From the NCBI GenBank assembly GCA_902594875.1, contig CACJNU010000003.1, positions 1 to 64,000 of the forward strand: DNA of 64,000 nucleotides. Direction: 5' to 3'. Positions within the stretch are counted from its first letter, which is position 1. The number at the start of each line of letters is the position of its first letter. The DNA is from an uncultured Prochlorococcus sp. (GTDB taxonomy: Bacteria > Cyanobacteriota > Cyanobacteriia > PCC-6307 > Cyanobiaceae). The notes beneath the pieces were generated by a model. The model saw only the letters and a program-made list of their open reading frames with translations, was not told the origin of the DNA and made no database searches. A program made the position numbers and the translations under genes. Below, in pieces: positions 27,411 to 37,641 of the stretch.

Positions 27411-30313
27411 ATAAATTCAAAATTAATAATATTTGAACATCTTTTGCATAATTTTGTATTTTGGATTCCATTAAAAGTTTCTTTTTGATAATGCCAACAT
27501 CTATCACATTTTTGACCTTGAGCTTTATTTATTTGAATTTTACCAAGTGCATTGTTATCAGTAATCAGAGAATTCTCCACCAAATCGGATACCACTTGGA
27601 AGTTAGATACTATAAGCCAATCTCTAAATAAATCTACATCTTGATTACCAAATTCTTTTAGCCAATTAAGTGAATCTTTTAAAGCTTTATCTTCAGGTAA
27701 ATAATTAACTTCAGTTTCCAAAGCTGCTCCAATTATTTGTTTGTTTCTGCATACTTCTATAGCCTTGTTAATTTCAACTCTCAAATTTCTTAAATTTGCA
27801 ATGTGCTCATTAAGTATTTGATCTTTCCATGACTGCGAAAATATTGGCCATCCTCTTTGAAAGACTGATTTTTCTTCAGTTAAATATGGAATATTTTGCC
27901 AAATATCTTCAGCCATATGACAAAGCACTGGAGAAATAAGTACGGCTAAATTTTCAACAACTTTTGACATGACGAACTGACAAGATCTTCTCCTAAATTG
28001 TGATTTAGAACTTACATATAACCTATCCTTCGCAATATCCAGATAAAAATTTGATAGATCTACAACGCAAAAACTTTGCAAAATTTGGAAAAATTTTGAA
28101 AATTCATAATTTTCATAAGCATTTGATATTTGATCTGTAACCTCCACTAATCTGCCTAACATCCATTGATCTAAGAGGGGCAATTGATCAATTTCAAAGC
28201 TATCAATTTTAGGATCATAATCATGAATATTACCTAGAAGATATCTTGCAGTATTACGAACTTTTCTATAAACATCTGAAAGTTGCTTGAGTATATTGGA
28301 ACCAATTGGAACATCTACTGAATAATCTACAGAGCTTACCCATAACCTTAAAACATCAGCCCCATAAGCAGGATCAGTTTTTTTATTATTACCTCCTTTA
28401 ATAATTATGTTTGGATCAACAACATTTCCTAAGGATTTGCTCATTTTTCTTCCGTTTTCATCAAGTGCAAAACCATGAGTTAAAACTTTCTTATATGGTG
28501 GCTTATTATTGACTGCAACAGATGTTAACAAAGAAGACTGAAACCATCCTCGATGTTGATCTGAGCCCTCTAAATAAAGATCTGCTGGATACTTTAATTC
28601 ACTTCTTAGTTCACATACTGCGGCCCAGCTAGATCCAGAATCGAACCAGACATCCATTGTATCTGTTCCTTTTTTCCAAAGATCAGATTCTTTTGCATAA
28701 TTTTCTGGCAAAAGATTCTTAACATCCCAATCCCACCAAATATCTGCTCCATGTTCACTAAAAAGTTCTTGAATATGATTAATTATCTCTTTGTTAAGGA
28801 GAATATCATTACCATTTTTTTTATAAAAAACTGGAATAGGGACTCCCCATGACCTTTGTCTAGAAATACACCAATCTCCTCTTCCAACAACCATAGAATA
28901 AATTCTTTTCTTTCCAGTCTCTGGCATCCATTCAACATCTTCGATTGCCTTTAATGCAGATGATCTAAAGCCATTTACAGATGCAAACCATTGTTCTGTT
29001 GCCCTAAAAATAGTTGGTTTTTTGGTTCTCCAATCATACGGATATCTATGCTTATAATTTTCTTGTAATAGAAGCAAATTATTTCCTTTTAAATGTTCAA
29101 TAATTAAATCATTTGCATCTTTTAAGACATTTGATCCTTTGAATTGACCAGAATATTCATTTAAGTTACCTTTTTCATCAACGACACATGTTATAGGTAA
29201 ATCATATTTTTGACCTACATTAAAATCATCTATCCCATGACCAGGCGCAGTATGAACAATTCCAGTCCCTGATTCTGTAGTAATGTAGTCTCCTCCAATT
29301 ACAATTCTACAATTTTTATTCTTAGAGGGATGTTGATATTCAATATTTTCCAATTCGGAGCCTTTAACCTTTAAAAGCACCTTGAAATCTTTATTAAATT
29401 TCTTACTTATTTCAGAAGATAAATCCTCAGCAAAAAGGTAAATTTTCTTCTCTTCATCGATTGCAAAAACGTACTTTATTTTTGGATTTACTGCAACTGC
29501 TTCATTTGCAGGTATGGTCCAAGGAGTAGTGGTCCAAATAGTTATGAAAGAATTATTTTGAACAAAATCTTTTTTGATATTAAGGTTTTCTTGGATGAAA
29601 TTTAATAAAATTGCCTCAGGTATTTTAGTGATTTTTAATGAAACATAAATACTTTTTGAATAATGTTCATCAGGATATTCCAATTCAGCTTCTGCAAGTG
29701 CAGTCCTTGAACTTGGACTCCAATGTACAGGTTTAAGACCTCGATATATATAGCCATTTAAAAACATTTTCCCAAATACTCCAATCTGAGCAGATTCATA
29801 ACTTTTCTTCAGAGTTAAGTAAGGGTTATTCCAATCTCCCCATATGCCCCACCTTTTGAAACCCTCCTTCTGATTATTAATTTGGATATGGGCATAATCT
29901 GTTGCTTTTTTTCTTAAATTTAGAGTGTTAAGATTCTTTCTTTCATCAGATTTTAAATTCTGAAGAACTTTTAATTCAATAGGTAATCCATGACAGTCCC
30001 AACCAGGTACGAAGTGAACCCTAAATCCTCTTAAGGTTTTGTACTTATTAACAATGTCTTTTAAAACTTTATTAAGAGCATGACCCATATGAAGAGCTCC
30101 ATTTGCATAAGGAGGGCCATCATGTAATGTGAATATTTCTCCTGAATTTCTTGAACCTAATTGGAAATCAATATCATTGTTAGCCCAAAAATTCTGTATC
30201 TCAGGTTCTCTTACAACTGAGTTAGCACGCATTGAGAAGTCAGTTTTTAATAAATTTAAAGTTTCTTTGTAAGAAAAGTCTGATTTTTGTTCTTTGCTAT
30301 TTTGAGATTTCAT
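27407..30313 (-). CDS. ileS: Isoleucyl-tRNA synthetase
   Basis: A class I aminoacyl-tRNA synthetase of 968 residues that charges tRNA-Ile and edits valine. The HIGH motif is in [16 protein letters not shown], the editing domain includes [16 protein letters not shown], and the KMSKS loop is [15 protein letters not shown]. The C-terminal zinc finger [10 protein letters not shown] plus CKRCSN is intact. Length and order are standard. It has no partner genes of the same pathway next to it. Confidence 0.98.
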   Translation of the reverse strand: MKSQNSKEQKSDFSYKETLNLLKTDFSMRANSVVREPEIQNFWANNDIDFQLGSRNSGEIFTLHDGPPYANGALHMGHALNKVLKDIVNKYKTLRGFRVHFVPGWDCHGLPIELKVLQNLKSDERKNLNTLNLRKKATDYAHIQINNQKEGFKRWGIWGDWNNPYLTLKKSYESAQIGVFGKMFLNGYIYRGLKPVHWSPSSRTALAEAELEYPDEHYSKSIYVSLKITKIPEAILLNFIQENLNIKKDFVQNNSFITIWTTTPWTIPANEAVAVNPKIKYVFAIDEEKKIYLFAEDLSSEISKKFNKDFKVLLKVKGSELENIEYQHPSKNKNCRIVIGGDYITTESGTGIVHTAPGHGIDDFNVGQKYDLPITCVVDEKGNLNEYSGQFKGSNVLKDANDLIIEHLKGNNLLLLQENYKHRYPYDWRTKKPTIFRATEQWFASVNGFRSSALKAIEDVEWMPETGKKRIYSMVVGRGDWCISRQRSWGVPIPVFYKKNGNDILLNKEIINHIQELFSEHGADIWWDWDVKNLLPENYAKESDLWKKGTDTMDVWFDSGSSWAAVCELRSELKYPADLYLEGSDQHRGWFQSSLLTSVAVNNKPPYKKVLTHGFALDENGRKMSKSLGNVVDPNIIIKGGNNKKTDPAYGADVLRLWVSSVDYSVDVPIGSNILKQLSDVYRKVRNTARYLLGNIHDYDPKIDSFEIDQLPLLDQWMLGRLVEVTDQISNAYENYEFSKFFQILQSFCVVDLSNFYLDIAKDRLYVSSKSQFRRRSCQFVMSKVVENLAVLISPVLCHMAEDIWQNIPYLTEEKSVFQRGWPIFSQSWKDQILNEHIANLRNLRVEINKAIEVCRNKQIIGAALETEVNYLPEDKALKDSLNWLKEFGNQDVDLFRDWLIVSNFQVVSDLVENSLITDNNALGKIQINKAQGQKCDRCWHYQKETFNGIQNTKLCKRCSNIINFEFI

Positions 30314-30433
30314 ACGACAACATAAGAAATATTGGTGATCAAAAGAATTATTTAAATAAATCTAATTCATTATATTGTTTCTTAATTGACCTGTAGTTTT
30401 TTGGGATGTTTCAAATAAACAATTTATTTGATT

Positions 30434-30883
30434 TCAGACTTTTATATTATCATTTTTATCATCTCTTACCCACTTCTTTTGGGTTGTATTTTTAATATTG
30501 CTACCAAAATTAAAAAAATTTGAAGGTTTCTTGAAATCACCAAATAAAAGATTAAAAGATTCTAATATTTTCAAAAAGTTATTTTTAAACTCCAAAAAGG
30601 TACTTAATTTTTTCTTTTCGTTATCTGTCAATTGGTACCATCTAGATAAAAAAAGCTCTACTAGATAAAAAATAACTAGTACTGTTAAAAAAAAGAAAAT
30701 TACAAAAAATGATTCATCTAGAGTTTTATTTTTAATTATTAATATCAAACCTATCAATAAATTAAAAAAAGCTTTTATTAAGTCTTTTGGTTTACCGAGC
30801 TCAAGATAAATTATCGGTACAGTTAGAAAAATGGTCCCAACTAAAACATAAAAAATTCCCAAATAAAATATCGAATTATTCAT
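30434..30883 (-). CDS. Conserved membrane protein, possibly Ycf66-like
   Basis: A 149-residue protein with three hydrophobic spans within the first 90 residues and a charged, probably disordered, tail ending KKWVRDDKND. The early pattern of a short span, a GKPKDLIKAFF turn, another span with LIGLILI and a third ending VELFLSRW recalls the Ycf66 N-terminal domain, but I am not certain. It lies upstream of ileS on the same strand with a 120-base gap. Confidence 0.5.
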   Translation of the reverse strand: MNNSIFYLGIFYVLVGTIFLTVPIIYLELGKPKDLIKAFFNLLIGLILIIKNKTLDESFFVIFFFLTVLVIFYLVELFLSRWYQLTDNEKKKLSTFLEFKNNFLKILESFNLLFGDFKKPSNFFNFGSNIKNTTQKKWVRDDKNDNIKV

Positions 30884-30954
30884 TAAATTAACTACTTAAT
30901 TAAATTATAAGAGTTGATATCAATAAACAAACTATCTATCAGAATTTCCTTAAG

Positions 30955-31036
30955 TGCGGTCGGGGAGACTTGAACTCCCACACCCGAAGATACGAGTACC
31001 TAAAACTCGCGCGTCTACCAATTCCGCCACGACCGC
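30955..31036 (-). tRNA. tRNA-Leu (anticodon UAG)
   Basis: An 82-base class II tRNA. The acceptor stem pairs GCGGTCG with CGACCGC, discriminator A. The anticodon arm is CGAGT-TTTAGGT-ACTCG with anticodon TAG. A variable arm TATCTTCGGGTG-like stem precedes the T arm GGGAGTTCAAGTCTCCC. It reads CUN codons. No CCA is encoded. Confidence 0.95.
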
Positions 31037-31205
31037 TCAAATAAAATAATAATTGAAAGAGGTTTATTTTAAAAATTTTTTTTCTTAAGATGATTAATTT
31101 GACACATTAAAATTAAATTAAAAATCTCCTAAAAGAAATTTTTTATGTTTGAGCATGCAATCATCTTAAAATATTAGTTATATTATCTAAAGAATAAAAG
31201 AAACG

Positions 31206-32225
31206 ATTTCAAACTTAATCAGTAAAAATACAACGAAAAATACTAATTCTTCAAAAACATTTAATTGGCAAAAAGAGATTAAAAATTACGTAGATCCGCC
31301 AAGTTTTTGGAATCCAACATTAGGTTTATTTTTTGGCGGTTATTTTCTCGCTTTTCTTAGCATATGGCAATGGTATAGAGGTGTTTGGCCTTTACCTTTA
31401 CTTGTAGCCACCGCTTTTTTAGCTTTACATATTGAAGGTACTGTTATTCATGATGCCTGTCATAAAGCTGCTCATCCAGTTCCTTGGATAAATCAAGCAA
31501 TGGGTCATGGCTCAGCTATCTTATTAGGATTTAGTTTCCCAGTTTTTACGAGAGTTCATTTACAACATCATATTCACGTAAATCACCCCAAAAATGATCC
31601 AGATCATATTGTCAGTACTTTTGGTCCAATTTGGCTAATTGCTCCAAGATTTTTTTATCATGAGTTGTTTTTCTTTCAAAGAAAACTCTGGCGAAGATAT
31701 GAATTACTGCAATGGGGAATTGAAAGATCCATATTCATAACAATTATCTTGGCAGGTTTGAAATTTGACTTTATGAATTTAATTTATAATTTATGGTTCG
31801 GCCCAGCATTAATGGTGGGAGTAACTTTAGGAATATTTTTTGATTATTTACCCCATAGACCATTTCGATCAAGAAATAAATGGATAAATTCTCGAGTTTA
31901 CCCAAGCAAATTTATGAATTTATTAATAATGGGACAAAATTACCATCTCATTCATCATCTTTGGCCTTCGATTCCTTGGTTTGAATACAAAATAGCTTAT
32001 GAAAAAACTAAGCCTTTATTGGATAAAAAAGGCTCCCCTCAAAGGGTAGGGATATTTGAAAGTAAAGAAGACATTTTTAACTTTATTTATGATTTATTAA
32101 TAGGTATAAGAAGTCATAGCAAAAAAGGGGGGAAAATAAGAAAAATCATAAATTTATATCCAGGCTTTAAAATAAAAAAATTTTTATTAAAGATAGTCAA
32201 CAAAACATTTATTGGAAGCAACTAA
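31206..32225 (+). CDS. crtR: Beta-carotene hydroxylase CrtR
   Basis: CrtR hydroxylates the rings of beta-carotene to make zeaxanthin in the membrane. It is a diiron fatty-acid-hydroxylase-like enzyme, and all histidine boxes are present: HIEGTVIHDACHKAAH, HLQHHIHVNHP and NYHLIHHLWP. Family homology begins with PPSFWNPTLGLFFGGY at about base 31291, about 200 bases upstream of the first ATG. Between the stop at 31188-31190 and that point there is no ATG, GTG or TTG, so a near-cognate start (ATT at 31206 or ATA at 31194) is likely. I used ATT. See findings. Confidence 0.85.
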   Translation: MSNLISKNTTKNTNSSKTFNWQKEIKNYVDPPSFWNPTLGLFFGGYFLAFLSIWQWYRGVWPLPLLVATAFLALHIEGTVIHDACHKAAHPVPWINQAMGHGSAILLGFSFPVFTRVHLQHHIHVNHPKNDPDHIVSTFGPIWLIAPRFFYHELFFFQRKLWRRYELLQWGIERSIFITIILAGLKFDFMNLIYNLWFGPALMVGVTLGIFFDYLPHRPFRSRNKWINSRVYPSKFMNLLIMGQNYHLIHHLWPSIPWFEYKIAYEKTKPLLDKKGSPQRVGIFESKEDIFNFIYDLLIGIRSHSKKGGKIRKIINLYPGFKIKKFLLKIVNKTFIGSN

Positions 32226-32230
32226 CTTAC

Positions 32231-32524
32231 TCATTCATTAATAATTTTTGGTACTTTAAAATATTTATCTTCTCTCGATGGGCCCAATTCTAAAAGTTCT
32301 TCATTGCAATCAGAATTCTTCTTTTCGTCTTTTCTAAATACATTTACAACCTCAATAGCTCTTGTTGTACTAGGTACATCATATGTATCAATTTTTTCAA
32401 GTTGTTTTATGTAACCCAATATCTTTTCTAATTGTTCTGCATGATTATTAATTTCATTCTCATTAAGTTCTAATCTCGCTAGATGAGCAACTTTTTTTAC
32501 TTCCTCTTTAGTTATTTTTGTCAT
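32231..32524 (-). CDS. gatC: Glutamyl-tRNA(Gln) amidotransferase subunit C
   Basis: GatC is the small structural subunit of GatCAB, which amidates misacylated Glu-tRNA(Gln). The sequence starts MTKITKEEVKKVAHLARLEL, followed by KILGYIKQLEKIDTYDVPSTT and the SREDKYFKVPKI end, all typical. It is 97 residues. An upstream ATG would add fifteen residues not seen in the family. It converges on crtR with a five-base gap. Confidence 0.93.
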   Translation of the reverse strand: MTKITKEEVKKVAHLARLELNENEINNHAEQLEKILGYIKQLEKIDTYDVPSTTRAIEVVNVFRKDEKKNSDCNEELLELGPSREDKYFKVPKIINE

Positions 32525-32696
32525 ACTTTTAATATTTTTCTTATTTAAATAATAGTTTATTAAGAGCAACTTATTTACATATCATTTGAATTTAAAATAA
32601 TTTAAAAAAATTATCACATCTTTTTGAAAATCAATATCAATTAATAGCCTTAATTATTTTTATCAGCTAAATATGTTATTAGATAAATATTGAAAA

Positions 32697-33281
32697 ATAG
32701 AAGAAGAATTATTTCCAAAAAATTTTTTTTATCGGCATTCTAAACTTGTCGCCCCTGATTTGATAGGCTGTCAGCTCATAAAAAAAAATAATGAGATAGA
32801 TCAAGTTAAAGGGGTTATTGTTGAAACTGAAGCTTATTCACAGGAGGAGGAAGCCTGTCATGGCTACCGCAAAAAGACTGAATCAAACAAATCATTATTT
32901 GGCAACCCCGGCACATTTTATATTTACAAATCTTATGGCATTCATCATTGTTTAAACATAGTTACTGATAAAGAAAATTTTGCGAGTGGTGTATTAATAA
33001 GATCAGTTTTTATCTCTAAAAAGAACGAAAGATTAGCTTCTGGACCTGGCCTAGTTACTAAGACATTCGGCATAGATATTTCATTTAACTCACTTGAAGT
33101 TCTTAATAACAAATCTCTATGGATTTCTCCAAGAGAATCCACTCTAGAGGAAAAAGATCTTATACAAACTACGAGAATTGGCATATCAAAGGCAAAAAAT
33201 ATAAAATGGCGTTGGTATCTCAAAAATAGTAGGAGTGTAAGTAAAAGATTAAAAGGTGACAGAACACCTAAATTTCAATAA
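32697..33281 (+). CDS. 3-methyladenine DNA glycosylase (AAG/MPG family)
   Basis: A base-excision repair enzyme that removes alkylated purines. Motifs are [36 protein letters not shown] with the catalytic glutamate, [18 protein letters not shown] and [13 protein letters not shown]. The family N-terminus reads upstream through [18 protein letters not shown], but the only usual start is TTG at 32760, inside that homology. The frame is open from 32694, where ATA at 32697 is the first possible near-cognate start. I use it as an extent, not as a proven start. See findings. Confidence 0.85.
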   Translation: MEEELFPKNFFYRHSKLVAPDLIGCQLIKKNNEIDQVKGVIVETEAYSQEEEACHGYRKKTESNKSLFGNPGTFYIYKSYGIHHCLNIVTDKENFASGVLIRSVFISKKNERLASGPGLVTKTFGIDISFNSLEVLNNKSLWISPRESTLEEKDLIQTTRIGISKAKNIKWRWYLKNSRSVSKRLKGDRTPKFQ

Positions 33282-33301
33282 TCATTTATCTTTTGAAAAT
33301 A

Positions 33302-34318
33302 ATGCAAACTTGGCCTCATAAACATATCCACTCACTAGCTAATTTTTCAATTAAAGATTATGAGTCAGTATTTGATTTAGCTAATAGATTTGATGCACTA
33401 AAGAATGCAGGAACGAAAAAGATCCCGGCCTTACAGGGTACTTTGGTAACGTCTTTATTTTTTGAACCTAGTACAAGGACAAAAAATAGTTTTGAGCTTG
33501 CAGCAAAAAGGCTTTCTGCTGATGTCCAAACTTTTGCTCCATCCTCTAGTTCTTTAACAAAAGGCGAAACAATAATTGATACAGCCATAACTTATTCTGC
33601 TATGGGGGCTGATACATTAATTATCAGACATTCATCTAGTTACATAACTTTTGAGATTGCTGAAAAACTTGATGCAATAAATTCCAAGACTTCGGTTCTT
33701 AATGCTGGAGATGGATTACATAGTCACCCTAGCCAAGGATTGCTTGACATATATACATTAATAAAATTCTTTTCCAAAGAAATACTGAATCCAGGCGTTT
33801 TAAATTCCAAAAAGATTTTAATAATTGGAGACGTTAATCATTCAAGGGTTGCCAGATCTAATATTTGGGCTTTGAGTGCATTCGGCGCAGACATAATCTT
33901 ATGTGGTCCTAAGACATTAGTACCTGATGAATTTATCAATTTTTTAAAAACTCCCGCGCCAAATCAAATCGAAGATCCTGTTAAATCAAGAGGTTCCATA
34001 ACAATTTCTAGATCATTGGAAGAATCAATAAAAATTGCAGATGCGATTATTGTTTTAAGACTTCAAAAAGAGAGAATGATGGAGAATTTACTTAGTAGCA
34101 TTGATTCATATAGTTTGGATTATGGCTTAACTCCAGAGAAATTATCTTTGAATAATAAGGAAATTCCAATTCTTCATCCTGGTCCTATTAACAGAGATAT
34201 TGAAATAAGTAGCAAAGTAGTAGATCTTTATCCTAATTGCTTAATTAATAATCAAGTTTCAAATGGTATCCCTATAAGAATGGCTTTGCTTTATCTATTA
34301 CAGAAATATGATAATTAA
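33302..34318 (+). CDS. pyrB: Aspartate carbamoyltransferase catalytic subunit
   Basis: PyrB makes carbamoyl aspartate in pyrimidine synthesis. The carbamoyl phosphate loop [47 protein letters not shown] and [11 protein letters not shown] are all present. Starting at ATG gives [12 protein letters not shown], while the TTG three codons upstream is less likely. The length of 338 residues is typical. It follows the glycosylase by 20 bases. Confidence 0.96.
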   Translation: MQTWPHKHIHSLANFSIKDYESVFDLANRFDALKNAGTKKIPALQGTLVTSLFFEPSTRTKNSFELAAKRLSADVQTFAPSSSSLTKGETIIDTAITYSAMGADTLIIRHSSSYITFEIAEKLDAINSKTSVLNAGDGLHSHPSQGLLDIYTLIKFFSKEILNPGVLNSKKILIIGDVNHSRVARSNIWALSAFGADIILCGPKTLVPDEFINFLKTPAPNQIEDPVKSRGSITISRSLEESIKIADAIIVLRLQKERMMENLLSSIDSYSLDYGLTPEKLSLNNKEIPILHPGPINRDIEISSKVVDLYPNCLINNQVSNGIPIRMALLYLLQKYDN

Positions 34319-34320
34319 AA

Positions 34321-34662
34321 CTATAACAACTTAAGACTTTCTGTAAAGAAGCCATAAAATAATCCTAATCTTAAAGAATCTAAAAAAAGCACTAAAAATT
34401 TCTTTTTCCTTTCATATCTTAAATTTCTTCTAAGAACTATTAAAAACTCGATAAAAACTACTGATAAGAAAGCAGCTACAGGATCCATGAGTTCTACCAC
34501 GGCACTTACCATACCAAGAGAACTTCCAATGAAATAACCAATTAAAAGCGTAATTAATGAAATTGAATATCTTCGCCATGGATTATTAGCCCAAATACTT
34601 AATGTCTGAATATTTTCCACAATTTTTAGTTGAAATTTTGTCTTTTGTGGTTTGACAACCAT
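34321..34662 (-). CDS. ycf20: Ycf20-like (DUF565) membrane protein
   Basis: A 113-residue protein with NPWRRYSISLITLLIGYFIGSSLGM as first span and a second span at MDPVAAFLSVVFIEFLIVLRR, ending in a basic loop and FLDSLRLGLFYGFF. This is the Ycf20 pattern known from algae, plants and cyanobacteria, linked in plants to photoprotective quenching. The name is assigned by pattern memory. It lies 11 bases downstream of the next gene on the minus strand and converges on pyrB. Confidence 0.78.
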   Translation of the reverse strand: MVVKPQKTKFQLKIVENIQTLSIWANNPWRRYSISLITLLIGYFIGSSLGMVSAVVELMDPVAAFLSVVFIEFLIVLRRNLRYERKKKFLVLFLDSLRLGLFYGFFTESLKLL

Positions 34663-34673
34663 TTTGTATTAAA

Positions 34674-34874
34674 CTAAGCGGCTTCAGAGTTTGATTGAAT
34701 TTTAGTAGTTCCTTCAATTAATTCAAGCAATGCTTCTAACTGAGCCATTAATCCTCTTAACTCGCCTGGTTCAGGAAAAAGATCATCTTCTTTTATTCCT
34801 AAATGCATTTCTCTGAGCTCTTCTCTTAAATAGCGAATGTGACTAATAACTTGCTCTCTTTTGGTTTGCGACAT
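34674..34874 (-). CDS. Conserved small helical protein
   Basis: A 66-residue protein, mostly helical with the pattern KREQVISHIRYLREELREMHLGI, DDLFPEPGELRGLMAQLEALLELIEG and a short polar tail. No membrane span, cysteine or known family motif is evident. The clean heptad-like spacing suggests a coiled coil. It is expected to be transcribed with the Ycf20-like gene, 11 bases away. Confidence 0.6.
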   Translation of the reverse strand: MSQTKREQVISHIRYLREELREMHLGIKEDDLFPEPGELRGLMAQLEALLELIEGTTKIQSNSEAA

Positions 34875-35091
34875 GATATGGATTTTTACAAAACATCTTA
34901 AGAGAGAATTTTTTTAAAAGGAGAAATTGCATATTTATGATTGTGAATGAAGATAAATTACTTCACAATAATTTGAAAAAATCATGAATATTGAAACTTT
35001 TCATATCTTTGAAAATATTTACTTAATATTTATATCAATTTTAAATAATTACTTGAGGCTTTATTATTAGAATATATTGATTTTTCTCAAT
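34875..35091. repeat. Divergent gap with inverted repeat ATTGTGAA/TTCACAAT
   Basis: The 217-base divergent gap contains ATTGTGAA at 34940-34947 and its exact reverse complement TTCACAAT at 34962-34969, 14 bases apart. An AAAAGGAG stretch lies at about 34915-34922, but the ORFs behind it are under 20 codons. No promoter pair is certain. Nothing else stands out. Confidence 0.4.
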
Positions 35092-35313
35092 ATGAAATTC
35101 ATTTCTGAAAATCAAATAAGTGAAGAACTAGTAAATTCTTTTGATGAAGAAATGACCCTTGAGCTCGCTAAAAGGTTAGAGGAAGATAACTATAATACTC
35201 CATTTGATGGTTTAAAAGACTGGCACTTACTTAGGGCTCTTGCAATCAATAGACCAGAATTAACAACTAATTATATCCATCTTCTCGATCAGGAACCTTT
35301 TGATGAAAACTAA
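35092..35313 (+). CDS. DUF2555-like small protein
   Basis: A 73-residue protein: MKFISENQISEELVNSF, then LELAKRLEEDNYNTPFDGLKDWHLLRALAINRPELTTNYIHLLDQE-like composition. This conserved pattern around DGLKDWHLLRA is what I recall for the cyanobacterial DUF2555 family. I chose ATG at 35092; a TTG five codons upstream is possible. It overlaps the coaBC start by eleven bases, consistent with coupling. Confidence 0.75.
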   Translation: MKFISENQISEELVNSFDEEMTLELAKRLEEDNYNTPFDGLKDWHLLRALAINRPELTTNYIHLLDQEPFDEN

Positions 35314-36559
35314 AAGTACGGACTCCAAAATAAGGGTTCTTTTATTAATAACGGGGAGTATTGCAGCTGTAAGAATTCCATTATTAGTTAGCCAATTAAC
35401 AAAAGAAAATTATGAAATAAGATGCGTTTTATCTAAAAATGCAGAAAAATTAATAAAGCCGCTTTCTCTTTCTATCTTGAGTAGAAACCCTTGCATTTTA
35501 GAAAATGATCAATGGTCAAATAGTCAATCCACACCTCTTCACATAGAACTAAGTAATTGGGCTGATATTTTAATCATTGCGCCTTTAACAGCGACAACAT
35601 TAGCAAAATGGGTAACTGGAAATGCAGAGGGATTGATCCCAAGCATCTTAATAGCAAATATAAAGCCAATTATTGTTGCACCAGCAATGAATACACAAAT
35701 GTGGCTAAATAAAGCTGTCCAAAAAAATTATGAGAATTTACAGAATTACGAAAATGTTTTGTCTTTACAACCAAGTGAAGGCCTCCTAGCATGTGATGCT
35801 ATCGGCATCGGTAAGATACCTCCAAATGATCTAATTCAATTAGCTCTTGAATTTATAGCTTCACACAAACAAAATGAATATCGAAAAGATTTACTTAATA
35901 AAGAAATTTTAATAACTGGCGGGTGCACCTCAGAGAAAATTGATGCGGCAAGAAACATTACTAACAAAAGTTCTGGAGCTATGGGCTTACTTCTTTCTCA
36001 AGTAGCGAGGTTCAGAGGAGCACAAGTAAAATATGTCCATGGGCCTCTGAAAATCGATAAGAATCTTACTGATGGAATAAAAAGATATGAAATTGAAACT
36101 AGTGGTGATTTAATTAGGGAACTTAATAATGAAATATCAAATTGCGATTATTTTTTCATGAATGCAGCAGTTTCTGATTTCAAGATAATCTGTGATACTT
36201 CAGCTAAAATTCCAAAAAATAAAATTAATGAATATTTGAATAAAAACTTTGAGCTAGTCCCAGATATTTTAAAAATAATTAGTAAAACAAAAAAAAATAA
36301 CCAAGTTTTTGTAGGCTTTTGTGCTTTTACAGGATCTATCGAAGAAGCACGAATAACAATTAAAGAAAAGATTATCCAAAAGGGTTGTGATTTTCTATTC
36401 GCAAATCCAATTGATCTTGAAGGACAAGGATTTGGCTTTTTGGCACAAAATGAAGGTTGGCTGTTTGATAAGTACAATATGGAACACTACATTAACAAAA
36501 CATCAAAAATTGATTTAGCAAATAAATTAATAACCCAAATTATTTCATTAAAAAAATAA
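35303..36559 (+). CDS. coaBC: Bifunctional phosphopantothenoylcysteine decarboxylase/synthetase
   Basis: CoaBC performs two consecutive steps of coenzyme A synthesis. The N-terminal flavin decarboxylase domain has LLLITGSIAAVRIPLLV, the IAPLTATTLAKW and the APAMNTQMW substrate clamp. The C-terminal ligase domain has ITGGCTSEKIDAARNITNKSSGAMGL, MNAAVSDFK and FCAFTGS. The decarboxylase catalytic cysteine is in LACDAIGIGKI. It starts at ATG (MKTKSTDSK) and has 418 residues. Confidence 0.93.
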   Translation: MKTKSTDSKIRVLLLITGSIAAVRIPLLVSQLTKENYEIRCVLSKNAEKLIKPLSLSILSRNPCILENDQWSNSQSTPLHIELSNWADILIIAPLTATTLAKWVTGNAEGLIPSILIANIKPIIVAPAMNTQMWLNKAVQKNYENLQNYENVLSLQPSEGLLACDAIGIGKIPPNDLIQLALEFIASHKQNEYRKDLLNKEILITGGCTSEKIDAARNITNKSSGAMGLLLSQVARFRGAQVKYVHGPLKIDKNLTDGIKRYEIETSGDLIRELNNEISNCDYFFMNAAVSDFKIICDTSAKIPKNKINEYLNKNFELVPDILKIISKTKKNNQVFVGFCAFTGSIEEARITIKEKIIQKGCDFLFANPIDLEGQGFGFLAQNEGWLFDKYNMEHYINKTSKIDLANKLITQIISLKK

Positions 36560-36775
36560 AAAAAGTTTTTTAATTTGTTTTTTTTTGTAATCTTAATCAT
36601 TAAAAATAATGTAATAGCTTAAAATAATTCCAGTTTTTTAAAATCTAAAAAGCTACGGGTTGTTTCGGGGATTTAAAACTCCTATCTTTTATGGTCCTTT
36701 CCCTTGTAATATCCGTACTGAACTATTTAGATGACATTTAATCTATCGTCACAGAACCTTACTGCAACTTTAATT

Positions 36776-37570
36776 ATGAGAATTCGTTCTTTCTTAGCTT
36801 TTGTTATTTCAATTTGTATAACCTTTGCTTTCGTACCTGTTAAAACATTTGCTTTTTCTGAAAGAGGAAATGCACAATTCACAGATGTTGTTAATACCGG
36901 AAAAGCTAATGATTGCCCTACATTAGACTCATCTCTTGTGGGATCAATATCTCTAGGGAATGGAGATAGCCTTAGAGGAATATGCATGCATCCAACAGAA
37001 GTTTATGTAAAAGTGCCAGGAACAAAACGAAAAGCTGCAGAATTTGTTTCTACAAAAATTATTAGTCCCAGAAATAACACCACAGTGACAGAAGTTTATG
37101 GAGATATAGATTCAGGAACTTTCACTGAAAAGGGTGGTATTGATTTTCAACTTATTACTGTATTAACTCCTGGAGGTTTAGAGGTACCATTTGCATTCTC
37201 AGCAAAAGATCTTACAGCAGATTTACCTTCTTCTATTGAGCCAGGTACTGAGGTTAGTGGTTCAACATTCACACCTAACTACAGAACTGGTGACTTTCTA
37301 GATCCTAAGGCAAGAGCTAAAAATACTGGTGTTGAATATGCTCAAGGTTTAGTTGCATTAGGAGGAGATGACGAAGAACTTGCAAAAGAAAATATTAAAG
37401 TTGATGTAAACGGTACTGGAGTTATTACTCTTTCAATCAACAATGTAGATTCGGACACAGAGGAATTTGCTGGTACTTTTGAAGCTATCCAACCTTCAGA
37501 TACAGATATGGGTTCAAAGGATCCACTTGATGTAAAAATAATTGGAGAGCTTTACGGAAGAAAGGCATAA
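36776..37570 (+). CDS. psbO: Photosystem II manganese-stabilising protein PsbO
   Basis: PsbO is the lumenal extrinsic subunit that protects the oxygen-evolving cluster. Starting at the ATG giving MRIRSFLAFVISICITFAFVPVKTFA produces a normal signal peptide with cleavage after KTFA; an ATG fifteen codons upstream adds an untypical head. The mature protein has the conserved Cys pair (NDCPTLDSS and RGICMHP), PRNNTTVTEVYGDI and PNYRTGDFLDPK. A strong terminator follows. Confidence 0.95.
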   Translation: MRIRSFLAFVISICITFAFVPVKTFAFSERGNAQFTDVVNTGKANDCPTLDSSLVGSISLGNGDSLRGICMHPTEVYVKVPGTKRKAAEFVSTKIISPRNNTTVTEVYGDIDSGTFTEKGGIDFQLITVLTPGGLEVPFAFSAKDLTADLPSSIEPGTEVSGSTFTPNYRTGDFLDPKARAKNTGVEYAQGLVALGGDDEELAKENIKVDVNGTGVITLSINNVDSDTEEFAGTFEAIQPSDTDMGSKDPLDVKIIGELYGRKA

Positions 37571-37584
37571 ATCCCACTTAAGAG

Positions 37585-37614
37585 AAAAAGGGGGTCAAAC
37601 CCCTTTTTTTTTTT
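37585..37614 (+). terminator. Rho-independent terminator after psbO
   Basis: AAAAAGGGG pairs with CCCCTTTTT around a six-base loop, followed by about ten T residues in total. It begins 15 bases after the psbO stop and separates psbO from sat. Confidence 0.9.
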
Positions 37615-37641
37615 CAAATTTCTTCTTTATCAATTTAAAAA

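Noticed and set aside
34915..34990. Short ORF behind AAAAGGAG in the divergent gap
   Set aside because: It stops after fewer than 20 codons, its spacing to the Shine-Dalgarno is poor and its sequence has no resemblance to known small genes.
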